Assembly: GCA_963281255.1 (NCBI GenBank) | Contig: OY725490.1 | Span: 806,001-870,000, forward strand | DNA length: 64,000 bases | Source: Aphrocallistes beatrix | Lineage: Eukaryota > Porifera > Hexactinellida > Sceptrulophora > Aphrocallistidae | Direction of reading: 5' to 3' | In this document: positions 1 to 11,171 of the stretch, in pieces | Layout of the letters: each line of letters begins with the position of its first letter | How positions within the stretch are numbered: the stretch's first letter is position 1 | Position numbers and translations under genes: made by a program | Notes under the pieces: generated by a model | Seen by the model: only the letters and a program-made list of their open reading frames with translations | Told to the model about the DNA's origin: nothing | Databases searched by the model: none

Positions 1-15
1 TTTTATTTGCCCTAC

Positions 16-294
16 CTATCGTAGGGAGGACAGCACTTTGAGAGTGTGGAGAAGTGCCCTTGCAGTTGCTTGCTGCTACCGAGTATTTGTGCTCTGTATT
101 GAGCAGAAGTATGTTGGAATGGGAGTATGATGCTAGTGGAGCATTTAACATGGCGATTTCAATCTGGTTGTGATACAGTGTGTGTGAGTTAGGCTGTGTA
201 GGAGTAGGCCAGTTAATATTGACTGTAGCGACACACGTTGAAGGGTTCAGTGTGGAGATGGAAATGATTGGTGAGACGGGAGTGTCAGGAAAAG
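16..294 (-). CDS. FN3 domain exon of a receptor-like gene (left edge)
   Basis: This 279-nt exon encodes one fibronectin III domain. The reverse strand reads an early Cys (STCVATVNINW) with the core strand-B Trp, and near the end the FN3 signature Tyr...Val-Ala-Ala-Ser-Asn-Cys-x-Gly. The same two Cys occur in every FN3 exon at 47-63 kb, which suggests a conserved disulphide. A splice acceptor ends at 295 and a donor GTAGGG starts at 15; both junctions are phase 1, so the exon can be duplicated or skipped without frameshift. It lies downstream of the exons at 651 and 1493. Later exons fall outside the window. Confidence 0.75.
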
Positions 295-407
295 CTATAT
301 ACTCAAGTATAATCGAAAAGTTCAATTGAAAAATTCAAAAAGTATTTGTAATAACATCACTTCCATGGGTTAGTAATGATTCTCAATGTAAATATCGCTT
401 CTATATA

Positions 408-561
408 CAGTCAACTCCGCTCAATCGGGACAAGTCTCTAGGAACGGAAAGGTTCCCATACATAGAAGCTAATACTAAATTTCATTCGGTTAATTGGGAA
501 TTCCGCTTAATCGAGACAAAATATCCGGGACCAAAGTGTCCCGTTTAAGCGGAGTCACCTG
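408..561. mobile_element. pogo-like MITE (CGCTTAATCGGGAC family), copy 1
   Basis: A short palindromic element starting CAGTCAACTCCGCTCAATCG and ending in a matching inverted copy (GCGGAGTCACCTG), flanked by TA. The internal motif 'cacatagaagctaat' is shared with copies at 1276, 2871, 11001 and 26562. TIRs beginning CAGTCGACTC and TA target duplications are typical of the pogo/Tigger branch of Tc1/mariner; that assignment rests on ends only. Confidence 0.7.
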
Positions 562-650
562 TATACCCAATTATTTTATTCAGTACTCTTGAAGGTCATT
601 ATAGACATTTTGTTATTAATCAATCATTGAATTATCATATAAGTACATAC

Positions 651-1031
651 CGAAAGCTTGTAGATTCACTCCTGTTTGTAGCCGCTTAGCAGAACCAGAG
701 TTTCCATCATTGTATTGCAGATTGCATCCCAGCAGAATGCCAGTGTCAGAACCAGTGTAGTTGTTAAGAGAATAATTCAGTTTGAAATTAAGTCCGTGAG
801 AAGATGTATCAATGGACGGAGTTAATCGTTCCAGAGTGACAGTACCAGCGTTTCCGTTTGGATCTACGATACCAGAACCGTTGATAATAATGTCGGGAGT
901 TCCAACAACTAAAAGCTGAAGCTGGTCCTGGGTGAAGGCATCGGTGATGGGATTAGGGACAGTTAAGTCACAGACTATAATGACATCGTCGCGTTCACAA
1001 GCATACTCCGGCACCTGACGAACCTGGATAC
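651..1031 (-). CDS. Cys-containing extracellular module exon
   Basis: A 381-nt phase-1/phase-1 exon bounded by acceptor TTCTAG and donor GTATGT. It begins IQVRQVPEYACERDDVIIVC and has several N-glycosylation-type sites. The opening pattern VPxYACxxDxVxxxC recurs in the first extracellular exon of the receptor at 50.5-50.8 kb (VPAYACIGDSVDILC), so this is a reusable module that precedes FN3 repeats. I do not recognise it as a named domain; an immunoglobulin-like or other beta-sandwich fold is possible but unproven. This copy has no stop and no frameshift. Confidence 0.65.
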
Positions 1032-1275
1032 CTAGAAGGTTAATGTTAAAATTTGAACAATATATTTAAATCATAATCAATGCATAATTTAATTAACCCT
1101 AGATTATCGAAATCTCGCGATATTGCGGATGTCTCCAGCCATTTTCAATGGGAAAGAAGCTTAGGTTAAAGCTAGCAAGTCTGTGTGACTAGTGTAATCA
1201 AGAGAATCAACTAACTATTAATTTTTTCAAATGAGAATGTAAGTATTAGACAAAAGCTTCGTAGAGTTTATAATA

Positions 1276-1434
1276 CAGTCGACCGCTTAATCGGACCATT
1301 TTTGGCAAGAACTGAATAGTTCTCACACATAGAAGCTAACTCAAATATTTCGGTTAATAGGATTCACCGCTTAATCGGGTCGAGACTCGAAATGTCCTCT
1401 CACCGATGTGGTCTTATTAAGCAGAGTCGAAGCT
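1276..1434. mobile_element. pogo-like MITE, copy 2 (decayed right end)
   Basis: Starts CAGTCGACCGCTTAATCGG after TA and carries the family's internal 'cacatagaagctaa' motif. The right inverted repeat (AAGCAGAGTCGA) is degraded. It sits in the intron between the exons at 651 and 1493. Confidence 0.65.
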
Positions 1435-1492
1435 ATATCTTAATCCTTGTAAAATAATAATTACCCTAGATTTAGAAGAAGTTTAAACTAAC

Positions 1493-1771
1493 CAGTGTTT
1501 CTATGTCCTGTAACGACCTGTCCATTTCCATCCATAGACGAGCCACAATTCAACAGCTGTAAGCTCACTACTATCTCAGCTGATACGCCGCTATTGGTAG
1601 TGAAGCTGTGAGGTTCTAGCTGCACCGTATGGTTCATATTACCACTAGTGGTAGATGAGAGTTTGAATGCAACTACTTCATCGTGATATAAGGTGATACC
1701 TCCACGCGTATACGTGTAGTTCATTTGGAGAATATAATCGAGTAAAACAGTTTGAGTAGGATCCTGTGTTT
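1493..1771 (-). CDS. Extracellular exon upstream of the Cys module
   Basis: An open stretch of about 93 codons between a TTTCAG acceptor and a GTTAGT donor, phase 1 on both sides, which matches its neighbours. The product is hydrophilic with several NxS/T sites and one Cys in a LQLLNCGS context. No domain family is recognised. It is the most upstream exon of this gene that I can see; the signal-peptide exon was not found, because the next 3 kb upstream is largely transposon-derived. The acceptor choice is less certain than the donor. Confidence 0.5.
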
Positions 1772-1808
1772 CTGAAATCTACGAATACAGATTGCAGAAT
1801 AGAAGTAG

Positions 1809-2646
1809 CATACTTGCCAACTGTCCCGTTTTTTTGCGGGACGTCCCGCTTTTCACTCTTCTATTGAGCTAATTTTCTCGAGTGTCCCGCTTTTACATGA
1901 AATTTCCCCATTATGTCCTGCTTTTTTGTATTCTATGTACGGTAGAACTCGGATAAGATGTACCCCTCCGGGAAGCAAAAAAAGTACGTACTATCCGTAA
2001 GTACGTACTAACCGAGTTGATAATACATAGGAATCTATATAATAAATGAATTTCGGTTCAGAAAAATGAGTACGTACTAAGCCGAAGCACGTCTTATCCC
2101 GAGTACGTACTAACCGAGTTCTACTGTATATTACTTTTCTATTGCGTCCCGCCATATCCCGCGAAATTCAACGCTGCGTCCGCTTTAAATCATGGCTCAG
2201 GTTGGCATGTATGAAGTAGCACCGGCAAACACGGTTTTAGAAGTGGTTCGTTTTTACCTAACCGATCGGACCACTTTTGAAAGTTGTCCGGTTAAAACCA
2301 TACCAACCGGACCAGTGACGCCGGGCCTGAGAGGTCATAGACAAATTATGTGCACGTCCTACATTCCCACTAACCTATAGTGTATGATCTTATAATGTAT
2401 ATTCTCAAATTATTGCATACATGCCAACCTGAGCCATGATAAAATCGGGACATTGCATTGAATTTCGTGGAACATGGCGGGATACAATAGAAAAGTACTA
2501 TACAAATAATATAAAAAAGCAGGATATAATGGGCAAATTTCACGTAAAAGCGGGACACTCGAGAAATTTAGTTCAATAGAAGAGTGAAAAAAGCGGGACG
2601 TCCCGCCAAAAACGGGAGCAAAAAGGGGAGGGGGTTGGCAAGTATG
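1809..2646. mobile_element. Foldback element with long inverted arms
   Basis: The left arm starts CATACTTGCCAAC and the right arm ends GTTGGCAAGTATG. Both arms carry the same degenerate block, with 'tgtcccgcttttacatga' and 'tcactcttctattgagct' in inverted orientation, so the element can fold into a long hairpin. One-armed relatives lie at 4928-5130 and 53645-53800. A separate TA-flanked MITE is inserted in the left arm. Confidence 0.7.
1940..2126. mobile_element. TA-flanked MITE nested in the foldback element
   Basis: Inverted ends CGGTAGAACTCGG and CCGAGTTCTACTG, flanked by TA. The interior has repeated GTACGTACTAA motifs, the same vocabulary as the element at 9938-10448, so it probably belongs to the same pogo-like group. 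Confidence 0.65.
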
Positions 2647-2870
2647 TTATTGAATCTGATGATTTTAAAATGAGATGGATTTGGTAGGCTCTATCTCAAT
2701 ATATTGACTTGTATCAAAAACCCATTTTTCCTAGAGAATCTACTTGTAATGCTGATACAATTCCTCAAGAATAAGTCACTGATGCACTGGACTTCAATCC
2801 TAGTTCTTATTAATTGTGTACATACCATTTCTCAAAAGAGTTTATGATAAAAAATTTATTAAAATTTAAT

Positions 2871-3041
2871 TAGTCGACTCTGCTTAATAGGGTCAACCGC
2901 TTAATCGGGACACTTTTGGCAGGACCGGAATAGCTCTCACACATAGAAGCTAATACAAAATATTTTCGGTTCATAGGGTCCTCCGCTTAATCGAGGCAAA
3001 ATGTCCTCTGAACGATGTGAACTATTAAGCGGAGTCGACTG
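2871..3041. mobile_element. pogo-like MITE, copy 3
   Basis: Near-complete copy with ends TAGTCGACTCTGCTTAATAG and CTATTAAGCGGAGTCGACTG and TA on the right flank. The internal 'cacatagaagctaatacaaa' is shared with the other copies. Confidence 0.75.
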
Positions 3042-4799
3042 TAAATAATTAATAAACCCTGGAACGTATCAGAATATTGAAATAGCTCAAATTCCGTTTA
3101 AGTTATTTCTAACAGTGAAGCTATAGAGACTTTCTATCAATTGAAAAACCAAATTCGATATCTATTAATTGTGAAAATGGAGAACCAGGAAATACTTTGC
3201 CAGTAAGTCAAGGTAGATATAAATAGAACAACTAACCCAACTAAGTTCCGCAATGTCAGTTAATTGATTGTAGTTAATGTTGATGTTGTCGCTTTTTATT
3301 GCACAACCTAAATGAAAGATACATACTGTTAAAACATTCTTGTGTTACTTTAGTGTTAGAAAATATTGGAAGATTAATTTTATGAATTCCTTATTCACTG
3401 ATTTGCTACCTAGCATATTGAAATTGTGTAAACATTATTTCTGTGTACACTACCATGGTTGATATCATTTATATATACAAGTACGTAATTCTAATTCATT
3501 TTCCATTCCAAAATTTGGGAAATTCTGATAAAAAATGGTTATTTCCATTCTATTCAACTCTGATACAGTTGTATGATGTTTAATGAAATGTTTGCTGATG
3601 TAATTTAGTAATCACTAAAGTTCTAATGTTATAATAGTGAATAGATATAACTGAATGAGATAATGTATACTTTACAATAGAAAATACCTTCAATGAAGAT
3701 GAACTTCAAACACGAAAAATAGATGAATAAAGGCCAAAACTGTTTAAGCAAAGATTGGTTCACCATGATTGCACTTAATAATATTGTAATTCTAAATTGA
3801 ATAAAAATAAAGTTGATACAATCAAAATCGTTTAAAATGGACATTCTCCAATCATGACTTATCCTTCAAGTTCTTAGCTATGCACTTCGAAGATTTGTAT
3901 AATCGAGTTTGCAAATAAAAAATAATTATTTTAGGGCGTTTGACTGTGTAAATGACTCAAGAACAATGAAGTAGCGAAACTAATGCAAAATGACCGCGGA
4001 TTTTGGAAGTAATATTACAAGTGAATACTCTCTTTTTATGCGGCTACTTCTATTAATTTTTGTAGAGTTTTCTCAAAGCCCCATATTGAGTGACAATGAC
4101 CATGTTAACAATAAATCTTTTCAAATGAATCTAATCAAAGTGATCATTGTTCTTATTTCATATCAGTTTTCAACTTAATTTAGGAGAAATTGCTGATTAT
4201 TAAATAATTTTTTCAGAAAAATGATATAATCTATAAAATACTTTGAGCAATTTTTTTGACAACTAATCCTATGTAATAATCGATTTCCTCCAAAATTGAA
4301 GTCAAAATGAGTATCCTTACAGAAGATATATTGAATTACTATACTATACAAGCATGTCAACTAACCTATTTATACCACAGAATGTACAGCATATTCTGCT
4401 TTCTAATATCAAAGTGCAAATTTGAATATATGCATGCAATTATTAAACGCAAGCTTTCTAAATGATGTTACACTACCAACACTTTGCTTTGAAGAAAATA
4501 AGGATTCCTTAGCGTGTTCCCCAGTCGTATAAAGTGGTATCGCAACACGACTCTGGAATAGATAAGAAAGAAGAAAGTTTGAACTAAGATATTCAGAGAT
4601 AAGAACCGTATTCAATAATTGAAATATCATTGTTGGATGTGGTAGATATAAGTGAGTTAGTTCACTATAGTTGCAGCTGTACTGTCTCTCATCTACTTTG
4701 TAACAATTTGTTTTGATGAATGTTTGTGGACGATAACTCCTTTCTGAGTTCCCTGTCAATATAATTGTCCACTTAACTGTGTTAATAAATGATATATTA
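3042..4799. other. AT-rich stretch without a supported gene
   Basis: No convincing exon here. The longest open frame (4409-4759, minus) starts near a TGACAG acceptor-like site and has two Cys, but it lacks a clear donor, any recognisable domain or a paralogue elsewhere in the window, so I do not call it. Confidence 0.5.
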
Positions 4800-5130
4800 A
4801 TTGACTCTGGTTAATCGGGACAAATGTCGGGGAATAAAATAGTATCTATTGATAGAAGCAATGCAAAATTGTATTGCTTTATGAAGAACTCCGTTTATTC
4901 CGGTCAAAATATCGAGACTCGATGACACACTTCCCAACTGTTCCGTTTAAGCAGGACAGCCCGATTTTTTCACTCTTCTATTGAGCTAATTTCCACAAGT
5001 GTCCCGCTTTTACATGAAAGTTCCCCATTATGTCTCGCTATTTTTGATTCAATGTATAATACTTTTCTATTGCGTCCAACCATGTCCCGAAAAATTCAAC
5101 ACTGAGTCCCATTTTTCTGATAGTCTGAGG
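4800..5130. repeat. Two adjoining repeat fragments
   Basis: 4800-4925 is a decayed copy of the pogo-like MITE ('gactctggttaatcgggac'). 4928-5130 is one arm of the foldback family seen at 1809-2646, with 'cactcttctattgagcta' and 'tgtcccgcttttacatga'. Neither has clear target duplications. Confidence 0.55.
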
Positions 5131-5377
5131 GCTATAAGTCCCCCAGTGGGGTCCAGGGGCTTTGTCCCTGGAAGTTGACAACATTTATTGTATATTATGC
5201 CCAGATTCATTGAAGCTAGTATATACTTCTCGATAAAATGACAAAATATATGTAAATTCCGTGCATTAAACCCTAACAACGTTTTGATAGAAAGCGCTGA
5301 TGTGACTACGGAGTAACTTAAACATTGGTCCGAAGGCCGCCGTAACTGTCGCACTGGCTTCGGTGCCTATGTTATAA

Positions 5378-6187
5378 TCTTATATATTAAAATGCTAGGA
5401 TTTTTTTGTTTGTTTGTTTGTTTGTTTGTTCGAATTGATTGAAGAATTGGCAAGTCGTGGAGATACGAAAATTGGCAGGTAGGTTTCAAATGATGAATCT
5501 ACGATTAAGTTCTAAGATCTAAGCGAAATTTTCACACCTCTGCAAAAAAATGGAAAACAATTTTCACACCTTTTCTATACTAAATAAATGACCTACACTA
5601 TCACAATAGAAATCATTATACAAGTACAACACTACAATATATCGTCATTGTTATTAATACTTCAAAGCCACAACTTATGTTTGATCGCTTAAATGTATTG
5701 TAGTGTATGGCAATAAAAAAATTATCTATATATTTTCACACCTTTATATACATATTTTCACACCATTTGATGAATTTTGAAAATAATGCTAGAGACTAGC
5801 TTCCAACGGCTGACATGGGGTTTTCAGGGGTGTAGATTTCGAATATCATATTTTCAGATTTATGTGATAAATTATTTGTTTACTTTTGTTTACATTAGAT
5901 ACATAAAGTAAACAAATCTCAAAAATATGCCAGAAACTTGCTTTAAACGGTTGACATGGGGTTTTCAGGGGTGTAGATTTCGAATATCATATTTTCGAGT
6001 ATATTTGATGATCAATGTTTACTTTTGTTTACAATAGATACATAAAGTAAACAAATTACAAAATAGGCTAGAGACTAGCTTCCAATGGTTGACATGGGGT
6101 TTTCAGGGGTGTAGATTTCGAATATCATATTTTCAGATCCATATGAGAAATTATTTGTCGACCTTTGTTTACAATAGTTATATAAAG
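5378..6187 (+). mobile_element. Helitron-like element, copy B1 (3' truncated)
   Basis: Begins A|TCTTATATATTAAAATGCTAGG followed by a (TTTG)n run and 'aattgattgaagaattgg', shared by copies at 13556, 38340, 42806 and 55898. Three near-identical direct repeats of about 125 bp follow, each with 'ggggtgtagatttcgaatat'. The GC-rich hairpin end seen in complete copies is missing. The Helitron assignment rests on the 5' TC, insertion after A, and the hairpin end of full copies; no Rep/helicase is present. Confidence 0.55.
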
Positions 6188-6709
6188 GAGAACCCAAAAT
6201 GACTTAATCGGAAATGAGTTAGCAAAAGTATAGCGTCATTTAAGAGCTAAGTAGTATATACAAACCTGTATTACTCTTAGTACCTAAGTTGCGAAGCAAA
6301 TTCTATACAGTTTGGTTTCATAAAGGAATACTATAATGATATTATAATGATCATTAAATTAACACTGAAATCATGAAAAATCTTGTGAGAATCCAAATTT
6401 TTATCTAACCAAGAATCCAACTTTTTATCTAACCAACATAGCTAATCAGTAAATGTGTACTCGATAAACAGTTTACTGGGATATCATTGGTTAATCTGTA
6501 AGAAGTAGCTTTAGACTTGTTAAACTAATTAACGATGATGAGATATATCTTGAAGAAGTACAAATTCAATTAAGATACTGCAGAACAATGCTTGGATCAT
6601 TACATATCTCTAATCTAGTGATCACATTACAATAGATCATACACAGATAGGCTGTGTGATAAATTAGAATAGACTTTTAAATTATAGTATTATTTAACTC
6701 TATAATAAA

Positions 6710-6802
6710 ATGTTTAAAACAGAGTTTGTCTTTCTTGTTCTCTTTGTTCACTTAATTCTAATTCAGAATGACATTGATGCTTCGCATGTTACTTCACAAA
6801 AG
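6710..6802 (+). CDS. Signal-peptide exon of a plus-strand membrane protein
   Basis: Codons from ATG at 6710 give MFKTEFVFLVLFVHLILIQ followed by NDIDASHV: a basic start, a hydrophobic core and a plausible cleavage site. It ends at AAG immediately before a GTATGG donor. This is the expected first exon for a type I membrane protein, and the exon at 8293 would supply the transmembrane segment. The donor is phase 0 and the 8293 acceptor phase 1, so at least one intervening exon must exist or have been lost. None was found in the repeat-rich gap. Confidence 0.5.
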
Positions 6803-7595
6803 GTATGGTACCTGTAGATAGGAATTTTGATAATGGGTATGTTATTCCTCTTCATTTTCTACACAGGATATATAAATTTGATTGAGAAACTGTAATAAAA
6901 CTTGGTTTGGCTTATTCAAAGAGAGTCAAGAGACATTATATTTAAATAATACCCTCCGTTGCCACTGAAATGTCTCGCGTCATTTCCGGTTTAAGCCATT
7001 TTGGGCGGGGAAGCCATAAAAATTCGGGGTATTTATTATAAATAGAAAAAAAACCAATCATCCGGGGTTAAGAGACTAAAATATAAGCATGCCTAATTTC
7101 CGGGACGGGACGGAACCATCAGATACCTAATTCCCGGGACGGATTCCGTCCCGTTCCGGAAATTAGGCGTGCCCCTAAGATATAATTATTTAATCAATAC
7201 TCTTACCCTTGAATAATATTGATATTGACTTCCCATAACGAAACAAGATATAATATTGTTTATGTAAGTTCCATGTATCTCACGAACTAGAAATTATTAT
7301 GCGAGATTCCAGCTTCAATGACCTACCACAAAACCCGGCATAAAATAGCGAAAATACGTGAGAATAAAATAATGGCACTATGGTATGGTATCATATTTAG
7401 TTTTGGTGAGAAAGTAGAACTAATAAGTTTCTTTCCAAACGGCCTTATAGAAGAGAATATTATTTCTTCATTACTAGGATGGATTAGAAGACAAGATGTA
7501 TGCAGGAAGCCAAAACAACTACAACAGCAATGAGATCTATCTTGGAGATGCGGGAACAGGAATATTCTCAAGTTAGTTGTTAATATACAAGGCCA

Positions 7596-7962
7596 GCGGA
7601 AGCAAGGGTGGCGCCAGGGGGGCAGGGGATAGGGGGCAGAGGGACAGGGGACAGGGGATAGGGGGCAGGGAGGCAGGGAGGCAGGGGGATAGGGGATAGG
7701 GGACAGGGGGATAGGGGATAGGGGATAGGGGATAGGGGATAGGGGATAGGGGACAGGGGATAGGGGGCAGAGGGACAGGGGGACAGGGGATAGGGGGCAG
7801 GGAGGCAGGGAGGCAGGGGGATATGGGATAGGGGACAGGGGGATAGGGGATAGGGGATAGGGGATAGGGGATGGGATAGGGGATAGGGGATAGGGGATAG
7901 GGGATAGGGGTAGGGGACAGGGGGCAAGGGGGCATGGGGACAGAGGAACAGAGGGACAGGGG
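7596..7962 (+). repeat. G-rich minisatellite
   Basis: About 370 bp of imperfect short units of the type ggggataggggataggggac, with interspersed ggggcagggaggcaggg. It is almost free of C and pyrimidine runs on this strand, so it has many closely spaced G-tracts with G-quadruplex potential. The long Pro/Leu/Ser-rich frames on the minus strand are translations of this array, not genes. Confidence 0.9.
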
Positions 7963-8142
7963 GGTTTCAGCTCCCCTTCGTGGAACGATAGACGGGGAAA
8001 AATTTGAAAGAAATTTAGAAAAGACATTCTAATTTAGCCCCGTATCGGGGAACTCCTAGTGCCACCGCGGAAGCTATCAAATAAGTCAATTCATGGTCTG
8101 ACTACATTTATTTCTGCAACATGATAATTTTATAAGCCGTAA

Positions 8143-8241
8143 TGTTTTAAGTTTAACCAGGGATATAGTGAAAGAGCAGTGAAATGGCTGTAATATATTA
8201 TATTACTGCCATTCCACAGCTCTTGCACTTATCCTTGGTTA
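8143..8241. mobile_element. Short hairpin MITE
   Basis: An imperfect palindrome of about 95 bp: the left end TTTAACCAGGGATA matches the inverted right end TATCCTTGGTTAAA, with 'gagcagtgaaatggc' paired with 'gccattccacagctc'. It has no coding content. Confidence 0.65.
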
Positions 8242-8292
8242 AAAATTGTACTTTATTGTTAGAAAGTGCGTAGTTACTGCATCTATTTATAG

Positions 8293-8519
8293 ATCAGATG
8301 CAGATGGGACTATTTATAGTGCTGCTAGCGGTTGGATTGATTCTATTATTAATCATGGTCTGCTGCCTTGTGAAGATGGTACAGATCCAGAGGAAAGGAA
8401 AGGAGTTGATTCCCAAGTTCAAACTTAAGAGGAAGAAGAGAAGACATAGAGACACATCTCCTCATGCACCACTACTACAAGAAAATGACACTAAACCCGA
8501 GTATAGCACATTCAAATAA
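8293..8519 (+). CDS. Transmembrane and cytoplasmic-tail terminal exon
   Basis: Follows an ATTTATAG acceptor and reads in phase 1. It encodes a strong hydrophobic helix (GLFIVLLAVGLILLLIMVCC), a basic stop-transfer region rich in Lys/Arg (KLKRKKRRHR) and a short tail ending KPEYSTFK, then a stop. The layout is that of a type I receptor C-terminus. The final Tyr context could be a phosphorylation site, but this is inference. It pairs best with the signal-peptide exon at 6710. Confidence 0.55.
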
Positions 8520-8706
8520 GAATTCAGCTTTGATTGATGAAATGCATTCTTATTTTTATTCCATTTTAAAACGATTAAGCATAAATGAATAGTGCTTGAA
8601 TGCTATATTTAAATGGTTTTATTTCTGCCAAATTGTGTATTTATCGCATGATTATACTGAATGTTTGTGTGCATTGCTGAAACAAAGTTGGAATTAGAAT
8701 CCATTA

Positions 8707-9273
8707 CAGGTGCGGCACACTAAGTGGTACGGCGGGATAATAAAAATGTCGTTCGCGTGAGATCCACAACTAACTTATTGATTCCATGAGGTCCGACAAC
8801 GCCGCACCTCATCATATTCCCTCCCCTCTCCCAGTTTAGACTGTACCTGAGGATTTTTAATAGATCTGAGGGCATGCCTAATTTCCGGGACGGGACGGGA
8901 TCCCGTCCCGGAAATTAGTTATCTTAACCCGTCCCGTCCCGGAAATTAGGCATTTTAACCCGTCCCGTCCCGGAAATTAGGTACCTAGATTTGATATGAA
9001 TTTTGTCCCAGTATGGATTCGACTTTCCCACCTCTCAATTTAAAAGTCCATTACTTAGAAGCTATGAAAGAATTTATTTCGCGAAATGAATATCAGCAGG
9101 AAGTTTTCGGGACGTTCTAATAAACTTCTGCATTATGTACAAGTACTATTTTAGATATTACTTTATTTTATTATCGACATTTTCTTAAGTGTACCATTCT
9201 AAAAAGTGGGACTGCGATGTCTGAAAAGTGGTACGGCGCTCGCCGTACCTGCCTACCGGGTATGCCGCCCCTG
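8707..9273. mobile_element. TIR element with CAGGKGCGGC ends
   Basis: The left end CAGGTGCGGCACAC and the inverted right end CAGGGGCGGCATAC flank a 567-bp non-coding element; CATTA occurs immediately on both sides. The ends look hAT-like, but the duplication is 5 bp rather than 8, so the superfamily is left open. A CCGTCCCGGAAATTAGG element (8874-8990) is nested inside. Confidence 0.6.
8874..8990. mobile_element. CCGTCCCGGAAATTAGG palindrome element
   Basis: Starts GGCATGCCTAATTTCCGGGA and continues as repeated inverted and direct units of CCCGTCCCGGAAATTAGG. Relatives lie at 7088, 20738, 39485, 49243 and 53890. Confidence 0.7.
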
Positions 9274-9937
9274 CATTAAATTGATGGAAAGAAATTGTTC
9301 CCAAAATCTAGGCGATTTAGTTCCCAGGAGAAACGAAACAAGATACTTAAGTTAAAAAGTTCAGGAAAATTGAGATTGTGCTGATTGAATATTGCTATGT
9401 AGCACAGCCTTCTAGGCAAAGACAGTTCTCCAGGTGCAGTACCTTCCATCCTAGCAGTGTTAAGTGGTCGTAAACGGGGATTGTAAATGTTTGATAGATC
9501 AAAAGTAAACTATCAAGTTTATTACTATTGAATGTTTATCGGATCATATTTATAGTAGAATCGTCTAGCAATACTATGCATACGATGCACTATTCTCTTA
9601 ATTAAGATTCATATATGTGCATACCACACTATCTAGTGAAGACAAATCAGAGATAATACATCTCATGCAGGTGCAAGAAAGTAACATTATAAGACTGATG
9701 TAAAAGAGTTACAATGAAACCAGATATCCTCATTACATGTAGTAGTACAGTGGAAATCAGTTTAATATGTATCAGATTGGGAAACTGGAAAGTATGTGCG
9801 AAACGAGGTACATCTTATCCATATGGATAATCTACAACTTGTATATTTGACCGTTCATTTGTTAATATAATCCAAGGTACTTATTAAGCGAGTGAATAAT
9901 GAAATTATGAATCATACGATGATGCAAATACGATATA
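9274..9937. other. Intergenic, nothing recognised
   Basis: AT-rich sequence without a supported exon, RNA gene or clear repeat boundary. Confidence 0.5.
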
Positions 9938-10448
9938 CAGTCGACTCTCGTTAACACGTACACCAAGGGACCGTGGAGATTTGTACTCCTTATCCGGAGT
10001 ACGTATTAACCGAAGTACCTACATAGCCACATTTGTCCAAAATACTTAGTATACATAGTGATAACTACGTGAGAGTATGAAATTGTACTTGTCAAATAGA
10101 GAACTCATTATCCATGTTGTATTACGAGATTCGACTGTATTTTCATTGAGAAATATCTTTCTAGTAGTATCTATCAACGTACATACTACGTACCATATTC
10201 AAAGTGCTCGTAGGCACACACCTGTTCGTATTATCCGTGTTCGTATTAACCGATGTATTTAGTATTGAAAACGCACTGAAGGGGACCCACAAATCGTACT
10301 TATTATCCGATATTTCGTCTTATCCGTGTTCGTGTTAACGGGAGTTCGTTTGTATATATTTTGCCATAGATTAGGTTGGGGAATCAAAACTTGTACTTCT
10401 TATCCGATTATACTCCTTATCCGTGTTCGTATTAACGAGAGTCGACTG
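9938..10448. mobile_element. pogo-like MITE with intact ends and TA duplication
   Basis: A 511-bp element with ends CAGTCGACTCTCGTTAACACG and TTAACGAGAGTCGACTG, flanked on both sides by TA. The interior repeats 'cttatccg...gttcgtattaac' motifs, which look like multiple copies of a subterminal site. No transposase is encoded. The ends resemble the pogo/Tigger group of Tc1/mariner. Confidence 0.75.
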
Positions 10449-11000
10449 TATATGTAGAGCATACTCTCCAGCTTAACGATAAGGCACAAGTATTTTGGTT
10501 GTCACTTACTTGGATAGACAAACTCGTTCTGTACGATAATTTGAAAAATACAAATTAACCGAATTTAGATAAATACTCAAATTGTGGGGGAAATAATACA
10601 TCTTATCCGATGTCCATCTTATCAGAGTATATTAACTGAATCAATTATAATGGATCAATGATAGGCGAAAGAATCTGTTATTAGAAAAAAGTACGTCTGA
10701 TTCGAGAATATATTCTGAGTCGAGTACGTACTAAGCGAGCTTCACTGTACATTCTTAGCAAATAATATCTGATCTACAATCAACTGTTCAATTGGTACAG
10801 ATAAAGTATCAGTTATCACGCTGACCAGTTTGTTGCTACAGAATCAGAATATAATACATCTGAGTTAGTCAGATATCCGATTTCGTCTATTCCATCTTAG
10901 TAGAAAAGTCTGAGTTTATTTGATAGTTTACCTGATTGATTGATTCAAGATCATCGTCGAAGAATGCCAAATTCGTTCTTCAGAATGCGTGTATTAACTA
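10449..11000. repeat. Diverged relative of the preceding element
   Basis: Scattered matches to the 9938-10448 vocabulary ('gagtacgtactaagcgag', 'cttatccgatg') and an end-like 'gcttcactgta' near 10740 suggest a decayed sister copy. The boundaries are unclear. Confidence 0.4.
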
Positions 11001-11171
11001 CAGTTCACTCCGCTTAATTGGATCACTGTTCAATCGGGTCACTTTTGGCAGAACCAGAATAGCTCTCACACATAGAAGCTAATACAAAATATTTTCGATT
11101 AATAGGTTTATCCGCTTAATCTAGACAAAATGTCCTCTAACCGATGTGACCCGATTAAGCAGAGTAGACTG
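11001..11171. mobile_element. pogo-like MITE, copy 5
   Basis: Ends CAGTTCACTCCGCTTAATTG and ATTAAGCAGAGTAGACTG with TA on both sides; the shared internal 'cacatagaagctaatacaaa' is present. Confidence 0.75.

Larger units (their letters stand above)
6803..8292 (+). other. Presumed intron or lost-exon region, mostly repeats
   Basis: Holds a TIR fragment of the family at 44141 (6966-7030), a CCGTCCCGGAAATTAGG palindrome unit (7088-7175), the G-rich minisatellite and a hairpin MITE. An open frame at 7318-7533 starts after a TTCCAG site, but phase and donor do not fit and it is not called. Confidence 0.45.

Noticed and set aside
4409-4759. 116-codon open frame with two Cys
   Set aside because: No donor, no domain, no paralogue; length is compatible with chance in AT-rich DNA.
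7323-8027. Long Pro/Leu/Ser-rich open frames on the minus strand
   Set aside because: They are translations of the G-rich minisatellite in three frames; no start context, domain or splice support.
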